A stretch of DNA of 64,000 bases. Source: Rhizobiales bacterium GAS188. Lineage in GTDB: Bacteria > Pseudomonadota > Alphaproteobacteria > Rhizobiales > Beijerinckiaceae. The position numbers and the translations under genes were made by a program. Under the pieces are notes generated by a model that did no database searches, was not told where the DNA came from, and saw only the letters and a program-made list of their open reading frames with translations. The DNA lies in NCBI GenBank assembly GCA_900104855.1, contig FNSS01000001.1:1-64000 (forward strand). Direction: 5' to 3'. The first letter of the stretch is position 1. The number at the start of each line of letters is the position of its first letter. Shown in pieces: positions 12,001 through 20,127 of the stretch.

Positions 12001-15000
12001 CGGGATTATCTGGCCTGGGTGCGGCAACAGGATCGGGCCGCCGCGGAGACGGCGTGGCGGGAGGCGCTGGCGGGATTGGCAGAGCCGCTCCGGATTGCGC
12101 CCGGCGCGGTGAGGGCATCGGTCCTTCAAGAGACGGTCAGGATCGATCTCTCGCGCGAGCTCAGCGACGCCCTCACCCGGCAGATCCGCCGGCACGGTCT
12201 GACCCTGAACACGGTGATCCAAGGCGCCTGGGGACTGCTGCTTGGCCGTCTCAGCGGGCGTGACGATGTGGTGTTTGGTGTCACGGTCGCCGGCCGGCCG
12301 CCGGAGCTTGCGGGCATGGAAGGCGCGGTGGGGCTGTTCATCAACACCGTGCCGCTGCGCCTGCGATTGCCTGGGGCGGAGGCGCTGATCGATCTGTTGA
12401 CCCGCTTGCAGGATGAACAGTCCCGTTTGCTGGCGCACCAGCATCTCGGTTTGACCGAGATCCAGCGCCTGGCCGGGCTCGGCGAGCTGTTCGATACGGC
12501 CATGGTGTTTGAGAACTATCCGGTGGCGCATGACAGCCGCCGGGATGGCATCAAATTGGGCTCCGGCCTGGGCATCCGTCATGTCGGCGGTCGTGGCGGC
12601 GACACGTCGCACTATCCCCTCGGTCTCGTCGCGCTTCCTGGCCCTTGCCTGCGTCTGTGTCTTGGTTATCGGCCCGACCTTTTCGAGCGTGTGACGGTCG
12701 AGCGGCTGGCCGGGCATCTGGTGCGCCTGCTCGAGGCTGTTGCGGCCGATCCGCGGCAGGCGATTGGTCGGATCGATCTGCTCGATGCGGCCGAGCGGCG
12801 GCAGATCCTGGTGGATTGGAACGCGACGGCGCATGCGGTCGCGGAGGCGAGCTTTGCCTCTCTGTTCGAGGCGCAGGCGGCCAAGAGCCCGGATGCCATT
12901 GCGGTGGTGTTCGAGGAGAGCGCCCTCAGCTATGGCGAGCTCAATGCGCGGGCCAACCGTCTGGCGCATCATCTGATTGAGCAAGGCGTGGGGCCCGAGG
13001 ACATCGTCGGGCTTTGTCTGCCGCGCTCGCTCGAGCTGGTGGTTTACCTTTTGGGCATCTTGAAGGTGGGCGCCTGTCTGCCGCTGGATCCGGATTATCC
13101 GCCCGCGCGCCTGGGCTTCATGCTGAGGGATGCCAAGCCGGTCTGTGTCGTGACCCTGGGCGCGCTCGCGGCGGGCCTGCCCGCCGATGTGGCGCAGCTG
13201 CGGCTCGATGCTGAAGAGAGCGTCGCGGCCTTGGCCAAGGCCTGCGAGCGCAATCCGACGGGCCGGTCCCTGGCCGCGCAACATCCGGCCTATGTCATCT
13301 ACACCTCGGGCTCGACCGGGACCCCCAAGGGAGTGACGGTCACGCATGCCGGTGTTGCGAGTTTGGCGGCAGCTCAGATTGCGCATTTTGGCGTCACGCC
13401 GCAGTCGCGCGTCTTGCAGTTTGCGTCCCTCAGCTTCGATGCCGCCTTCTCGGAGTTGTGCCTGGCGCTTCTGTCGGGAGCGCGGCTCGTCCTGTGTCCG
13501 GCCGAGCGCTTGCTGCCGGGAGAGGCGCTGGCGGCCGTGGCCGCCGAGCAGGCCATTACCCATGTCACTTTGCCGCCGGCCGCGCTCGCGGCGATGCCGG
13601 CCGGGAGTCTGGCAAGCTGTTCCGACTTGATCGTTGCGGGCGAAGCCTTGGCGCCGCAGCTGCTGCAGCGCTGGTCTCGCGGGCGTCGGCTGATCAATGC
13701 CTATGGCCCGACCGAGACCACGGTCTGCGCCGCCATGAGCGCGCCCCTCGGTGAGGCCGAAGCCCCGTCCATCGGTCGACCGATCTGGAACACGCGGATC
13801 TATGTTGTGGGCGCTGGCTTGCAGCCGGTTCCGGTCGGGGTTGCGGGCGAGCTCTACATCGCGGGTCCGGGTCTGGCCCGGGGTTACCTGGGCCGGCCTG
13901 GTCTGACGGCGTCGCGGTTTGTGGCCGATCCGTTCGGGCCTGCGGGAAGCCGGATGTATCGGAGCGGCGACTTGGCGAAGTGGCGGCCGGACGGGGTTTT
14001 GGAGTTCATCGGGCGCGCCGACGATCAGGTGAAGATCCGCGGCTTCCGCATCGAGCCGGGCGAGGTGGAAGCGGTTCTTGCGGGTCATCCGGGGGTGGCG
14101 CAGGCGGCGGTGGTGGCGCGCCAGGACCATGCCGGCCACAAGCAGCTTGTCGGCTATGTGGTGGCGGCAGCGGGCCAGGCGCTCGATGCACGGCTGCTGC
14201 GCCAGCACCTGGCCCGGCTTCTGCCCGATTACATGGTGCCGGCCGCGATCGTGGCGCTGGATGCCTTGCCTTTGACCCCGAACGGCAAGCTCGATCGGCG
14301 GGCCTTGCCGGCACCCTCGTTCACGCCCTCGAGCCTGCGGGCGGCGCGCACCCCGCAGGAGGAGACCCTCGCCACCTTGTTCGCCGAGGTCCTGGGGCTG
14401 GAGCGGGTCGGCATCGACGACAGCTTCTTCGATCTCGGAGGTGACAGCATCAACGCGATGCAGCTGGTGAGCCGGGTGCACTCGACCTTGGGTGGAGAAG
14501 TGGCGATGCGCACATTGTTCGAAGCGCCGAGCGTGGCAGAGTTGGCTGAAAGGCTGCACAGTCAGATAAAAACTGATTCGTTTGCGGCTCTGATACCCCT
14601 CAGATTCAAAGGGACCAAGCCACCGCTTTTCTGCCTCCATCCAGTCTCTGGCCTCAGCTGGGCCTATACAAGACTCCTCCCACATCTGTCGACAGATCGT
14701 CCTATCTACGGACTTCAGGCACGTTTCCTGACCCGCCCAGATTATCGTCCGGAGTCGATTGAGGAGATTGCCGCAGATTATCTTGATAAGATGCGCAAAG
14801 TGCAGGCCGAAGGGCCGTATTTTCTGATGGGTTGGTCGTTTGGGGGTGTCGTCGCCCACGCGATGGCTACGCGCCTGCAAAGCGAGCACGAGTCAGTCCC
14901 CTTTCTAGCTCTGCTCGACAGCTTCCCTTACGCGAAAGGCTACGAGCCTGCGCCAAAGGTTCGGGAAATAATCGCAACATTAATTGGCGAAACCGCAGCA

Positions 15001-15351
15001 AATTCTATTGTGCTCGAAGACGAGACCTTACGGTATCCAATTTTCAAAGAGCTCCTCAAGCGGAGCCACAACTCATTGGCAGATCTCGACGACCAAAATC
15101 TCCAAGCCATTATGCGGGCGTGCCGGGATACCGGTCGACTTTTAGGAACCGCTCGTTTGCAAACCTATGTCGGCGATCTGCAGCTGTTTACGGCGGAGGG
15201 CTCGCAATTATCTGTCGACACTTGGCGCCCTTATGTACGCGGTGAGATTAAGACCTATCACGTCAACTGCCGTCACGGAGAGATGCTCTTGCTACCCGAG
15301 CCGGTCGCAGCAATCGGCCAAACACTCAATAGGCTTCTCGCGCAGAGGTGA
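1..15351 (+). CDS. Nonribosomal peptide synthetase, four repeated modules plus thioesterase (5' partial)
   Basis: Cytoplasmic megasynthetase that assembles a peptide on carrier-bound thioesters. The frame is open from base 1, and the first ~130 residues are the C-terminal half of a condensation domain (SNVLPL core motif), so the start lies upstream; the ATG at 43 is internal. Approximate domain map in bases: partial C1 1-402; A1 403-2000; T1 2000-2235 (LGGDSI, Ser codon 2101); E1 2250-3650 ([10 protein letters not shown] at 2661); C2 3664-4985 (HHLLLDGWS at 4135); A2 4990-6590; T2 to 6825 (Ser 6688); C3 6830-8160; A3 8161-9760; T3 (Ser 9859); E3 10005-11405; C4 11420-12745; A4 12748-14345; T4 (Ser 14446); TE 14590-15348. 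The A domains show [11 protein letters not shown] and NGKLDR; residues at the ten specificity positions read DASAIAAVCK in all four, closest to Phe/Tyr-type codes. The TE has Ser in GWSFGG (14836) and His in CRHGEM (15274). The product is therefore predicted to contain four like residues, with epimerisation at modules 1 and 3. GC drops outside 403-14477. Confidence 0.96.
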   Translation, partial: ASNVLPLLVPIRAGMNLIDLVGTTGREIRKIMRHQRFRGEDLRRALRFPKNVRSFGPVVNIMAFEYDDVYVGDYKASVHIIPNDPVEDFSITFLGKPGAYGSEMHMHANPILYHEGDLARHFERLLTFTRTLLRDPRQAIGRIDLMDAAERRQILVDWNATAHAVAEASFASLFETQAAKSPDAIAVVFEESALSYGELNARANRLAHHLIGQGVGPEDIVGLCLPRSLELVVYLLGILKVGACLPLDPDYPPARLGFMLRDAKPVCVVTLGALAAGLPADVAQLRLDAEESVAALAKACERNPTGRSLAAQHPAYVIYTSGSTGTPKGVTVTHAGVASLAAAQIAHFGVTPQSRVLQFASLSFDAAFSELCLALLSGARLVLCPAERLLPGEALAAVAAEQAITHVTLPPAALAAMPAGSLASCSDLIVAGEALAPQLLQRWSRGRRLINAYGPTETTVCAAMSAPLGEAEAPSIGRPIWNTRIYVVGAGLQPVPVGVAGELYIAGPGLARGYLGRPGLTASRFVADPFGPAGSRMYRSGDLAKWRPDGVLEFIGRADDQVKIRGFRIEPGEVEAVLAGHPGVAQAAVVARQDHAGNKQLVGYVVAAAGEALDARLLRQHLAGLLPDYMVPAAIVALDALPLTPNGKLDRRALPAPSFTPSSLRAARTPQEETLATLFAEVLGLERVGIDDSFFDLGGDSINAMQLVSRARKAGLVITPRDVFERRSVAALAQVAAPFVGGAQSRPDIAIGSVPLTPIMHWFLERGGLPDRFNQALLLQVPAEMTADQLEPALQALLDHHDALRMRRVGPADRSCGLEVRPVGSVAAQECIRRIDITGLPERDRRGCIVREAQAAEGRLAPATGTMVQAVWFDAGPGRAGRLLLMLHHLVVDGVSWRVLVPDLGAAWQARRAGLVPELDPVGTSFRRWAQHLTSEAARLERRQELATWTQILGTADPLLSPRPFERGRDTGGPVQQVTLTLPAAATAPLLGHVPSRFHGRINDVLLTAFGLAVADWRRRHGRGESMAVLLDLEGHGREETIGEVDLSRTVGWFTSLFPVCLDPGAIDLDEALAGGADLGRAIKTVKEQLRALPDNGLGYGLLRYLNPETAAALEGFAGPQIGFNYLGRIAAPVARDWGLAPEAQALGGGLEMPLAHAIELNAATYDRAQGSELTAHWSWAGDLFGEAEIRDLAATWFRALEALVSHAAKPHAGGLTPSDVSLIALSQAEIEHLEVQHPELADILPLSPLQQGLLYHALYDEEAPDAYSVQLVLELNGPLDVASLRLAGQALLERHANLRAGFIQAGLETPVQIIPREVHLPWQEIDLSGLGAGAREAELTRLLEEDRTCRFNPARPPLLRFLLIRLAEERHQLVFSNHHLLLDGWSGSILLQELFALYEARGDAGTLPRVTPYRDYLAWVRQQDRAAAETAWREALAGLAEPLRIAPGAVRASVLQETVRIDLSRELSDALTRQIRRHGLTLNTVIQGAWGLLLGRLSGRDDVVFGVTVAGRPPELAGMEGAVGLFINTVPLRLRLPGAEALIDLLTRLQDEQSRLLAHQHLGLTEIQRLAGLGELFDTAMVFENYPVAHDSRRDGIKLGSGLGIRHVGGRGGDTSHYPLGLVALPGPCLRLCLGYRPDLFERVTVERLAGHLVRLLEAVAADPRQAIGRIDLLDAAERRQILVDWNATAHAVAEASFASLFEAQAAKSPDAIAVVFEESALSYGELNARANRLAHHLIEQGVGPEDIVGLCLPRSLELVVYLLGILKVGACLPLDPDYPPARLGFMLRDAKPVCVVTLGALAAGLPADVAQLRLDAEESVAALAKACERNPTGRSLAAQHPAYVIYTSGSTGTPKGVTVTHAGVASLAAAQIAHFGVTPQSRVLQFASLSFDAAFSELCLALLSGARLVLCPAERLLPGEALAAVAAEQAITHVTLPPAALAAMPAGSLASCSDLIVAGEALAPQLLQRWSRGRRLINAYGPTETTVCAAMSAPLGEAEAPSIGRPIWNTRIYVVGAGLQPVPVGVAGELYIAGPGLARGYLGRPGLTASRFVADPFGPAGSRMYRSGDLAKWRPDGVLEFIGRADDQVKIRGFRIEPGEVEAVLAGHPGVAQAAVVARQDHAGNKQLVGYVVAAAGEALDARLLRQHLAGLLPDYMVPAAIVALDALPLTPNGKLDRRALPAPSFTPSSLRAARTPQEETLATLFAEVLGLERVGIDDSFFDLGGDSINAMQLVSRARKAGLVITPRDVFERRSVAALAQVAAPFVGGAQSRSDVPLIALSQAEIEHLEVQHPELADILPLSPLQQGLLYHALYDEEAPDAYSVQLVLELNGPLDVASLRLAGQALLERHANLRAGFIQAGLETPVQIIPRKVHLPWQEIDLSGLGAGAREAELTRLLEEDRTCRFNPARPPLLRFLLIRLAEERHQLVFSNHHLLLDGWSGSILLQELFALYEARGDAGTLPRVTPYRDYLAWVRQQDRAAAETAWREALAGLAEPLRIAPGAVRASVLQETVRIDLSRELSDALTRQIRRHGLTLNTVIQGAWGLLLGRLSGRDDVVFGVTVAGRPPELAGMEGAVGLFINTVPLRLRLPGAEALIDLLTRLQDEQSRLLAHQHLGLTEIQRLAGLGELFDTAMVFENYPVAHDSRRDGIKLGSGLGIRHVGGRGGDTSHYPLGLVALPGPCLRLCLGYRPDLFERVTVERLAGHLVRLLEAVAADPRQAIGRIDLMDAAERRQILVDWNATAHAVAEASFASLFETQAAKSPDAIAVVFEESALSYGELNARANRLAHHLIGQGVGPEDIVGLCLPRSLELVVYLLGILKVGACLPLDPDYPPARLGFMLRDAKPVCVVTLGALAAGLPADVAQLRLDAEESVAALAKACERNPTGRSLAAQHPAYVIYTSGSTGTPKGVTVTHAGVASLAAAQIAHFGVTPQSRVLQFASLSFDAAFSELCLALLSGARLVLCPAERLLPGEALAAVAAEQAITHVTLPPAALAAMPAGSLASCSDLIVAGEALAPQLLQRWSRGRRLINAYGPTETTVCAAMSAPLGEAEAPSIGRPIWNTRIYVVGAGLQPVPVGVAGELYIAGPGLARGYLGRPGLTASRFVADPFGPAGSRMYRSGDLAKWRPDGVLEFIGRADDQVKIRGFRIEPGEVEAVLAGHPGVAQAAVVARQDHAGNKQLVGYVVAAAGEALDARLLRQHLAGLLPDYMVPAAIVALDALPLTPNGKLDRRALPAPSFTPSSLRAARTPQEETLATLFAEVLGLERVGIDDSFFDLGGDSINAMQLVSRARKAGLVITPRDVFERRSVAALAQVAAPFVGGAQSRPDIAIGSVPLTPIMHWFLERGGLPDRFNQALLLQVPAEMTADQLEPALQALLDHHDALRMRRVGPADRSCGLEVRPVGSVAAQECIRRIDITGLPERDRRGCIVREAQAAEGRLAPATGTMVQAVWFDAGPGRAGRLLLMLHHLVVDGVSWRVLVPDLGAAWQARRAGLVPELDPVGTSFRRWAQHLTSEAARLERRQELATWTQILGTADPLLSPRPFERGRDTGGPVQQVTLTLPAAATAPLLGHVPSRFHGRINDVLLTAFGLAVADWRRRHGRGESMAVLLDLEGHGREETIGEVDLSRTVGWFTSLFPVCLDPGAIDLDEALAGGADLGRAIKTVKEQLRALPDNGLGYGLLRYLNPETAAALEGFAGPQIGFNYLGRIAAPVARDWGLAPEAQALGGGLEMPLAHAIELNAATYDRAQGSELTAHWSWAGDLFGEAEIRDLAATWFRALEALVSHAAKPHAGGLTPSDVSLIALSQAEIEHLEVQHPELADILPLSPLQQGLLYHALYDEEAPDAYSVQLVLELNGPLDVASLRLAGQALLERHANLRAGFIQAGLETPVQIIPREVHLPWQEIDLSGLGAGAREAELTRLLEEDRTCRFNPARPPLLRFLLIRLAEERHQLVFSNHHLLLDGWSGSILLQELFALYEARGDAGTLPRVTPYRDYLAWVRQQDRAAAETAWREALAGLAEPLRIAPGAVRASVLQETVRIDLSRELSDALTRQIRRHGLTLNTVIQGAWGLLLGRLSGRDDVVFGVTVAGRPPELAGMEGAVGLFINTVPLRLRLPGAEALIDLLTRLQDEQSRLLAHQHLGLTEIQRLAGLGELFDTAMVFENYPVAHDSRRDGIKLGSGLGIRHVGGRGGDTSHYPLGLVALPGPCLRLCLGYRPDLFERVTVERLAGHLVRLLEAVAADPRQAIGRIDLLDAAERRQILVDWNATAHAVAEASFASLFEAQAAKSPDAIAVVFEESALSYGELNARANRLAHHLIEQGVGPEDIVGLCLPRSLELVVYLLGILKVGACLPLDPDYPPARLGFMLRDAKPVCVVTLGALAAGLPADVAQLRLDAEESVAALAKACERNPTGRSLAAQHPAYVIYTSGSTGTPKGVTVTHAGVASLAAAQIAHFGVTPQSRVLQFASLSFDAAFSELCLALLSGARLVLCPAERLLPGEALAAVAAEQAITHVTLPPAALAAMPAGSLASCSDLIVAGEALAPQLLQRWSRGRRLINAYGPTETTVCAAMSAPLGEAEAPSIGRPIWNTRIYVVGAGLQPVPVGVAGELYIAGPGLARGYLGRPGLTASRFVADPFGPAGSRMYRSGDLAKWRPDGVLEFIGRADDQVKIRGFRIEPGEVEAVLAGHPGVAQAAVVARQDHAGHKQLVGYVVAAAGQALDARLLRQHLARLLPDYMVPAAIVALDALPLTPNGKLDRRALPAPSFTPSSLRAARTPQEETLATLFAEVLGLERVGIDDSFFDLGGDSINAMQLVSRVHSTLGGEVAMRTLFEAPSVAELAERLHSQIKTDSFAALIPLRFKGTKPPLFCLHPVSGLSWAYTRLLPHLSTDRPIYGLQARFLTRPDYRPESIEEIAADYLDKMRKVQAEGPYFLMGWSFGGVVAHAMATRLQSEHESVPFLALLDSFPYAKGYEPAPKVREIIATLIGETAANSIVLEDETLRYPIFKELLKRSHNSLADLDDQNLQAIMRACRDTGRLLGTARLQTYVGDLQLFTAEGSQLSVDTWRPYVRGEIKTYHVNCRHGEMLLLPEPVAAIGQTLNRLLAQR
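403..6719 (+). repeat. NRPS long direct repeat, copy 1 (A1-T1-E1-C2-A2-T2)
   Basis: This 6.3-kb segment recurs at a constant offset of 7758 bp (8161-14477) with only scattered differences. Homology starts abruptly at gatccgcggcaggcgattgg (403 versus 8161), where the preceding codons are unrelated. It stops at the codon after LVSR (6719 versus 14477). Inside the repeat the A-T part recurs again at +4587 bp and the C domain at +3171 bp, so the whole core is a nested module repeat. All offsets are multiples of three. Confidence 0.95.
6828..8160 (+). repeat. Third copy of the NRPS condensation-domain repeat (C3)
   Basis: The C3 domain is almost identical to C2 (offset 3171 bp) and C4 (7758 minus 3171); the visible protein change is IIPRKVH against IIPREVH. 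It is joined directly to T2 at [11 protein letters not shown], whereas the other two copies follow an E domain. Confidence 0.93.
8161..14477 (+). repeat. NRPS long direct repeat, copy 2 (A3-T3-E3-C4-A4-T4)
   Basis: Second copy of the 403-6719 segment. The paired markers [21 protein letters not shown] (modules 1 and 3) versus [21 protein letters not shown] (modules 2 and 4) show that a dimodule was duplicated as a unit. The last ~200 bases of A4 carry extra changes (for example HAGHKQ for HAGNKQ and GQALD for GEALD), so the 3' edge has diverged slightly or recombined with another sequence. Confidence 0.95.
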
Positions 15352-15380
15352 CACTCATCCCCTTCAGCTCTACAGGTCAA

Positions 15381-16325
15381 TTAGGAGCCGAACACTATTG
15401 CTTGCATGCGATCAAACTCGCCTTGTTGCTCAACATTCATTATTTGAGCTCCGGCACCAATCCTCCCTGCATTTATGAATTTGCCTCGCGTCAAGCCTTT
15501 TTCCAAACAAAACGCCGTGATGTGATCGAATTTGTCTTCGCTTTCCTTCATGAAGTGCAAGTTGGCACGATCTAGAGTCCGCTGGTATGTCTCGGGCGAA
15601 AGCTCGATCCCGCAGAAATTAGCAATGGTTCTGATGGAACCTGAAAAATCAGCATGAAGGTCTTCGAATTGTAGAATGAGGACGTTATCGTGTGTTGCCG
15701 CACGGACTCGTGCAGCTTTAACATGGGCGAACCAAGAAGCATATTGCACTTTTCCAGCCATAAATTCTTGAAAAAAACGGTCGAAACTCCTTTTATAATT
15801 TAAATGCGAAACATGAAAATTCCAATACGAATTCAATACATCCTTGCCATCTCGAATGATGTAGATATATTTCCCAGACGTATGATTAAGATTTCCGACG
15901 CAAAATCTCCAGAGGGCGTGGAAAACCCGCCTTTGCGTCAACGTTGCCCATAAACTTTGCCTCCATATCAAATGGGTTTTGAAGACTCTGGGCGATTGCA
16001 TTCGCTCAAAATCTTGGTTCGAGAACACTTGCCGTTCGAAGAACGGCACGACTTCAGATATATGGGCAAAATCCATCGACCCCGCTGTGGTCAATTGATA
16101 GAGAATCATTTGGAGCCATGTCGTGCCGGACCTAGGATATGAAACAATGAAGATATCATCGACGCGTGGCTGGAATCTCAGTCGAAAGCTAGCACTTTTC
16201 ACTAAAATACAAGTTATCTGAAAAAAGAGAGAAAGTAACTGCATCGACTTCGCCAGCCAGGTCAGGCTGTTTGCAGCGAACCTTCTCCAGCCAATATTGA
16301 TCGATTTGCTTTGCATGCCATCCAT
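15381..16325 (-). CDS. PAPS-dependent sulfotransferase
   Basis: Predicted to transfer sulfate from 3'-phosphoadenosine-5'-phosphosulfate to a hydroxyl or amine on a small molecule or peptide. The 5'-phosphosulfate loop YPRSGTTWLQ (about residues 63-72) and the 3'-phosphate region YIIRDGKDVLNSYW (about 155-168) are intact. The C-terminal GRIGAG stretch is a weak version of the usual RKGxxGxW motif. Length (314 aa) is normal for the family. An N-terminal hydrophobic stretch (LLSLFFQITCILV) may be a membrane anchor. It converges on the NRPS gene with about 30 bp between stops. GC is clearly lower than in the NRPS core and the chromosomal genes, which suggests acquisition. The substrate is unknown; a role in tailoring the NRPS product is inference from position. 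Confidence 0.85.
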   Translation of the reverse strand: MDGMQSKSINIGWRRFAANSLTWLAKSMQLLSLFFQITCILVKSASFRLRFQPRVDDIFIVSYPRSGTTWLQMILYQLTTAGSMDFAHISEVVPFFERQVFSNQDFERMQSPRVFKTHLIWRQSLWATLTQRRVFHALWRFCVGNLNHTSGKYIYIIRDGKDVLNSYWNFHVSHLNYKRSFDRFFQEFMAGKVQYASWFAHVKAARVRAATHDNVLILQFEDLHADFSGSIRTIANFCGIELSPETYQRTLDRANLHFMKESEDKFDHITAFCLEKGLTRGKFINAGRIGAGAQIMNVEQQGEFDRMQAIVFGS

Positions 16326-16957
16326 TCACATTTTTGAGTGACGCTCTCATTCGACTTGGCGCGGTCTCCCGCGCGACGACGTTGCTGCATCATGCAGCCA
16401 GGTCGATGATCCGATCGAGAGGCTTTACGGCGAGGCTCCGACGGCCGCCCGCCTTGCGCATCGTGATCTGACTTGAAGCGAGCAGTGCCCGGAGAAGCAT
16501 GGCTGCGGTTTCCGACATCGAGCATCAAGCTGATAATTGCGCCATCCCATCACAGCACTCAAGGCAGATCAAGCCATGCGGGAAGGCGTTTAGGGATGAT
16601 CTTGAGCCGTCGGCGTTCCTCGACGACGAGCGGGCCGGCGACCCTGCGGGGCGGGATATACTATGAAGCCCTCGACGCTCTCCAGCCGCCCCGGCCGATA
16701 GCCGTTGCGGTATCCCTGGCCGGGCGCCGCGCGGCGCAGTCAGAAGGGCCGCTCGACCTGGGACCGGATCGTCGGCCTCGCGGACCAGTGGCCCCCAAGG
16801 CCACGTATCAGCCAGGTATCCTTTCATCCCTGGCCAAACCACCGCTATGCCGTCAAGTATGTGAATCGGCGCCCGGCGCGGCGGGGTGCGAGGGAACGCT
16901 GTGATGGATTGCGCCAAGCCTGAATATTTTTCGGAAGCCAAACCAGGGACTTAGGAA
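16326..16957. other. Gap between sulfotransferase and tRNA-Ser, no gene seen
   Basis: About 630 bases with no reading frame resembling a protein I recognise. Several short frames overlap on both strands without good ribosome sites. The stretch may hold a decayed mobile-element or coding remnant, since composition changes sharply near 16450, but this cannot be shown from the sequence alone. Confidence 0.5.
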
Positions 16958-17049
16958 TGGCGGAGACGGAGGGATTCGAACCCTCGAGACCCCTTTCGAG
17001 GTCTGCTCATTTAGCAAACGAGTGCCTTCAGCCTCTCGGCCACGTCTCC
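16958..17049 (-). tRNA. tRNA-Ser (anticodon GCU)
   Basis: On the minus strand the acceptor 5' ggagacg pairs with cgtctcc, followed by discriminator G and an encoded CCA. The anticodon stem-loop ctcgtttgctaaatgag exposes GCT (GCU), which reads AGC/AGU serine codons. A long variable arm (acctcgaaaggggtc) and a T-loop gggttcgaatccc fit a class II tRNA of about 92 nt. The 3' end points toward the NRPS block. Confidence 0.95.
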
Positions 17050-17197
17050 GTGCGCCCTGCCCTACAGAGCCGGCCCGCCCCGGTCAACACCGGCCCCCGC
17101 ACCTGGTCCTTGATTTCCTCATCGCCTGCAGCTCCCATCCGTCGCGCATTGCCGCAGCGGCAATGCGTCGCCTCGAGCTCGCTACCCCAGCGACGCC

Positions 17198-17482
17198 TCA
17201 ATGCGTCGCCAGCCAGTCGCGGGCCCGGCGCTGCGCATCGGCGATATCGGCCCGGCTCATCTCGCGGGCGATCTCGCCGCGCAGCCCGATGGCGTCGGCG
17301 CAGCCGCGCAGCGCGGCGATGTTGAACCATTTATGGGCCTCGACCAGGTTCGGCTCCACCGAGCGGCCGGTGGAATACATCAACCCGAGCGAGAGCAGCG
17401 CCTCGCCTGCCAACATGCCCTGCAGCGCCCCGTCGCCGCCATTGCGCGCCTCGATGACGCAAAGATCTTCACGCAGTCCCAT
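17198..17482 (-). CDS. Sel1-repeat-type small protein
   Basis: A protein of about 94 aa with one TPR-like Sel1 unit: ALLSLGLMYSTGRSVEPNLVEAHKWFNIAA, here split as EALLSLGLMYSTGR and VEAHKWFNIAALRG, followed by a helical tail. Such repeats mediate protein-protein contacts; no enzymatic motif is present. The start at 17482 is preferred over 17488 because AGGGGA lies about 8 bases upstream. It lies just upstream (5' side) of tRNA-Ser. Small single-Sel1 proteins like this are common in Hyphomicrobiales; the exact function is unknown. Confidence 0.75.
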   Translation of the reverse strand: MGLREDLCVIEARNGGDGALQGMLAGEALLSLGLMYSTGRSVEPNLVEAHKWFNIAALRGCADAIGLRGEIAREMSRADIADAQRRARDWLATH

Positions 17483-17843
17483 GACCATTCCCCTGTTTCA
17501 TTCGCGAGTTCGAAACATCCTGTGGAGCATCGGCCGGCACATCGTCCGGGCCTGTCTCCTGGCGCATCGATCGCAGGGGTCATGATCGCGGCCGGATTTG
17601 AACGGCTCCCTAAAGGAGAGAGACAACAGAGGGTTACGAAGAAGCTATCGCGGCATTAATTTCAACATCCGTCAACCTTGACGAAACTCGAAACCTTTTG
17701 ATTTCAACGATTTATGGTGGCGATCTGCGAAGGAGGTTGGGCGGCCCGGATACGCATCGTTCACCTTGCGGCGGCAATCCCGAGAGCTTCGGATCGGAAC
17801 ATCGAAAAGCGGCCAACGGCGCTTGGCTGCAGCCGCTCCGCTC
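17483..17843. other. Intergenic stretch, nothing assigned
   Basis: About 360 bases between two minus-strand genes. It contains an AT-richer part near 17640-17720. No credible gene or hairpin terminator was identified. It should contain the promoter of the Sel1-type gene. Confidence 0.5.
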
Positions 17844-18770
17844 TCAGGCGGGCGCCGTCAATTCGACGAGCACGATCTCGGGCGGCACGCCGATACGGAT
17901 CGGCAGTTTGCCCGGGCCGATGCCGCCGGAAACCACGAGATGGCGCCCCCGCTCCTCGACATGCCCATAGGCGTAGCGATTGCCGTAATCGGAGGGAACC
18001 AGCGGCGAATAGCCCAAGATTCGCACCTGGCCACCATGGGTATGGCCCGATAGCGTCAGCGCCACGCGCTGGGGCACTTCCGGGAAGATGTCGGGCTCAT
18101 GTGCGAGCAGCAGGATCGGCTCGTCACCGGTGGCGGCAGCGAGCGCGCCTGCGAGATCATCGCGGCCGAGGAAGCCGTGGCCCCGCCGATAATAGGCGAT
18201 CTGGTCCCCGAGGCCGACCAGCCAGAATCGCTTGCCGTCCTTGGTGAGGGGAATGGCGGCGTTCTCATGGACCGGCAGCCCGGCATCCATCAGTGCCCGC
18301 GCGGCGAGCGGCACTGAGGTTCGGTGGCTCTGCGCCTGCGCATCCGCCCACCAATCATGGTTGCCGAGCACCGTGTGCACGCCGAGCGGAGCGCTGAGGC
18401 CCGCCAGCGCACGCGCCCAATCGGCGCGCGCCACCTCGCGGGTGATGAAACGGTGCCCCGGCTCGAAATCGCCGAGCAGGCAGATGAGGTCCGGCCGCAA
18501 GGCATTGGCGGTCGCCACGATCTCCTCGATACGCGCCAGCGAGACGAAGGGCTCCCCGAAATGCAGATCGGTGAGCACCGCGATGCGCAGCGGCGGGGCC
18601 GAGCGCCATTGCTGCGGCGCCACATGGTAGCGCGTCACGTCGAGGACGATTCCGGGCGCATAGGCGAAGGCATAGCCGTTCGCCGTCAACCCGGCCGCCC
18701 CGCCGATCAACGGCGCGAGGATCGCGCCGCGCCGCGTGACCTTGACCGCCAAGGGGTTGCGGACGCCCAA
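17844..18770 (-). CDS. Calcineurin-like metallophosphoesterase (YkuE/YaeI type)
   Basis: Binuclear metal-dependent phosphoesterase, 308 aa. The ordered metal ligands are DLH (TDLHFG), GDFE, GNHDWW, a distal His (AHEPDIF) and GHTHGG, the signature of the YkuE/YaeI branch. Members with known activity act on phosphodiester or lipid substrates such as UDP-diacylglucosamine, but assignment to lipid A synthesis is not supported here. The N-terminus has a hydrophobic segment (AILAPLIGGAAGLTANGYAFAY) that likely anchors or exports the protein. The start is TTG at 18770, supported by GAGGAAGG 9 bases upstream. Confidence 0.88.
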   Translation of the reverse strand: MGVRNPLAVKVTRRGAILAPLIGGAAGLTANGYAFAYAPGIVLDVTRYHVAPQQWRSAPPLRIAVLTDLHFGEPFVSLARIEEIVATANALRPDLICLLGDFEPGHRFITREVARADWARALAGLSAPLGVHTVLGNHDWWADAQAQSHRTSVPLAARALMDAGLPVHENAAIPLTKDGKRFWLVGLGDQIAYYRRGHGFLGRDDLAGALAAATGDEPILLLAHEPDIFPEVPQRVALTLSGHTHGGQVRILGYSPLVPSDYGNRYAYGHVEERGRHLVVSGGIGPGKLPIRIGVPPEIVLVELTAPA

Positions 18771-19103
18771 GGATCAGCCTTCCTCGAACCGGGTCGCGGG
18801 CGGCGTCGCATCCGTGCTCTCGTCCCGGCGCGCCGTTTGGGTCCGCGGCCAGGCACAGGCCGCTACCACGGCGGAAAGGCGAAGCTCGCGGAATTTCGGG
18901 ATCGCCGCTTCCGGCACCTGCCGGATGCGAGAGGGACGACGAGATTCGATCGCTTGCTGCATTCCAGGCTCTCTTGGATGATTTCGTCAGGCCGGCCGGT
19001 CAGGCGCGCCGACCTCGCATGCCTGAATGCCTTGCGATCATGGCCGCATGTCGACGCGCCGGTGGCCGGGCCTCTAGCCTGCGTTGCAATGGTGAATCGA
19101 GGG
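18771..19103. other. Intergenic stretch, nothing assigned
   Basis: About 330 bases between the metallophosphoesterase and the MarR gene, both on the minus strand. A 62-codon frame at 18774-18962 is present, but its composition is arginine- and alanine-rich with no known motif; I do not call it. Confidence 0.5.
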
Positions 19104-19628
19104 TTAACCTTGCGGCCCGGTCCCGCCGGCCGCGGCGGCGACCTGGCTCGCCTCCTCGGCTTCGCGCGCCGCATCGCGCCAGCGCCCGAGCAGGAGATGC
19201 AGAGCCGCGAGATCCCCTTGCGGCAAGCGCCCCAACGTGCCTTCGACGAAAGTCTTTTGCGCTGCGAACCCTGCGGTTGCGACGCGCTTGCCTTCCTTGG
19301 TGAGGAACAGGGCATGCGAGCGCCGGTCCTGCGCGTCGCGGCGGCGCTCCACCAGTCCCGCCTCCACCAGACGGTCGATCAGCCCGGAGACATTGCCCTT
19401 GGTGACGAAGAGCTGCTGCGCCAGATCCCGTTGAGTGATGCCGGCGCCCTCGCTCAAGGCCGACAGCACGTCGAATTGCGGGATCGACAGCCCGATCTCG
19501 CGCAGGCAGCGACCCATCAGCCCGCGCAGCCTCTGATCGAGCCGCAAGAAGCGCAGCCAGACGCGAAAGGCATCCGCCTCCGGCAATTCGGAGAAGAATT
19601 TGGGCGCTTGCATATCGGGCACTGCCAT
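19104..19628 (-). CDS. MarR-family transcriptional regulator
   Basis: Dimeric winged-helix DNA-binding regulator, about 174 aa. The recognition region is ITQRDLAQQLFVTKGNVSGLIDRL, here noted as ITQRDLAQQL plus VTKGNVSGLI, followed by the wing GLVERRRDAQDRRSHALFLT, the typical MarR DxRxxxxxLT wing. The start at 19628 (MAVPDMQ) is preferred because GAGGG lies 7 bases upstream; an upstream in-frame start at 19667 would have almost no spacing. No neighbouring efflux or degradation gene shares its promoter, so the target is unknown. Confidence 0.88.
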   Translation of the reverse strand: MAVPDMQAPKFFSELPEADAFRVWLRFLRLDQRLRGLMGRCLREIGLSIPQFDVLSALSEGAGITQRDLAQQLFVTKGNVSGLIDRLVEAGLVERRRDAQDRRSHALFLTKEGKRVATAGFAAQKTFVEGTLGRLPQGDLAALHLLLGRWRDAAREAEEASQVAAAAGGTGPQG

Positions 19629-19724
19629 TGGCGGGCCCTCATCCTTGGCACTCGTTCGCGCCTTCATCCCCTCGGCCCACCCAGGCAGCGGCGGTCTTGC
19701 CCGGTCGAATTCGCGATCACCTTG

Positions 19725-19988
19725 TCAATAATTCCGGCAATAGGTGGGCGCCGCCGGCTGGCCTCCGGCGAGGAGGCCGCAGCCACGCTTGATCTCGCTG
19801 ATGATCAGCTCGCAGGGATTGTCGGCATTGCAGGGTGGACGAGTAGCCGGCGACACCTCCGTGCAGCGATCGACCAGGATGGCGGCCTTGGCCGCACCGA
19901 GCTGAGCCCGACAGGAAGCCGCCTGCGCCAGGCCGATCATCGAGGTCGTCACGGTTGCGGCAATCGCCAGGGCAGCGATGATCTTCAT
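19725..19988 (-). CDS. Small secreted cysteine-containing protein, function unknown
   Basis: An 87-aa protein beginning MKIIAALAIAATVTTS with a clear Sec signal peptide ending near AQAAS. The mature part has five Cys residues (SCRAQ, RCTEV, PPCNADNPCE, RGCGLL, YCRNY region) and is compact, suggesting a disulfide-bonded periplasmic or secreted protein. CTGGAG lies about 6 bases upstream of the ATG at 19988. I do not recognise a named family. Confidence 0.7.
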   Translation of the reverse strand: MKIIAALAIAATVTTSMIGLAQAASCRAQLGAAKAAILVDRCTEVSPATRPPCNADNPCELIISEIKRGCGLLAGGQPAAPTYCRNY

Positions 19989-20127
19989 CGAATTCTCCAG
20001 AGCCGGGAATCGGCCGGCTCGCCGGCTTTCACCATAGAAAGCCCCGATCCGGCGATCAATGCGGCTGCGGGACATGCTATAGCGGATTCAAAGCCAGCTC
20101 TCATTTCCAGCGCAGGTCGACGGTTTC

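Noticed and set aside
376-14889. Very long minus-strand open frames opposite the NRPS (up to 2577 codons, at 376-2853, 2878-10611 and 10636-14889)
   Set aside because: They are shadows of GC-rich coding sequence on the plus strand and repeat with it. The translations are low-complexity Arg/Gln/Pro/His strings with no domains.
16473-16941. Possible transposase or reverse-transcriptase remnant near the tRNA
   Set aside because: A few fragments (for example GRSTWDRIVGLADQW) vaguely resemble mobile-element protein ends, but I cannot identify a family, so no feature is claimed.
18774-18962. 62-codon minus-strand frame just before the metallophosphoesterase
   Set aside because: No homology signal, composition typical of non-coding high-GC DNA, and the stop overlaps the ribosome site region of the next gene.
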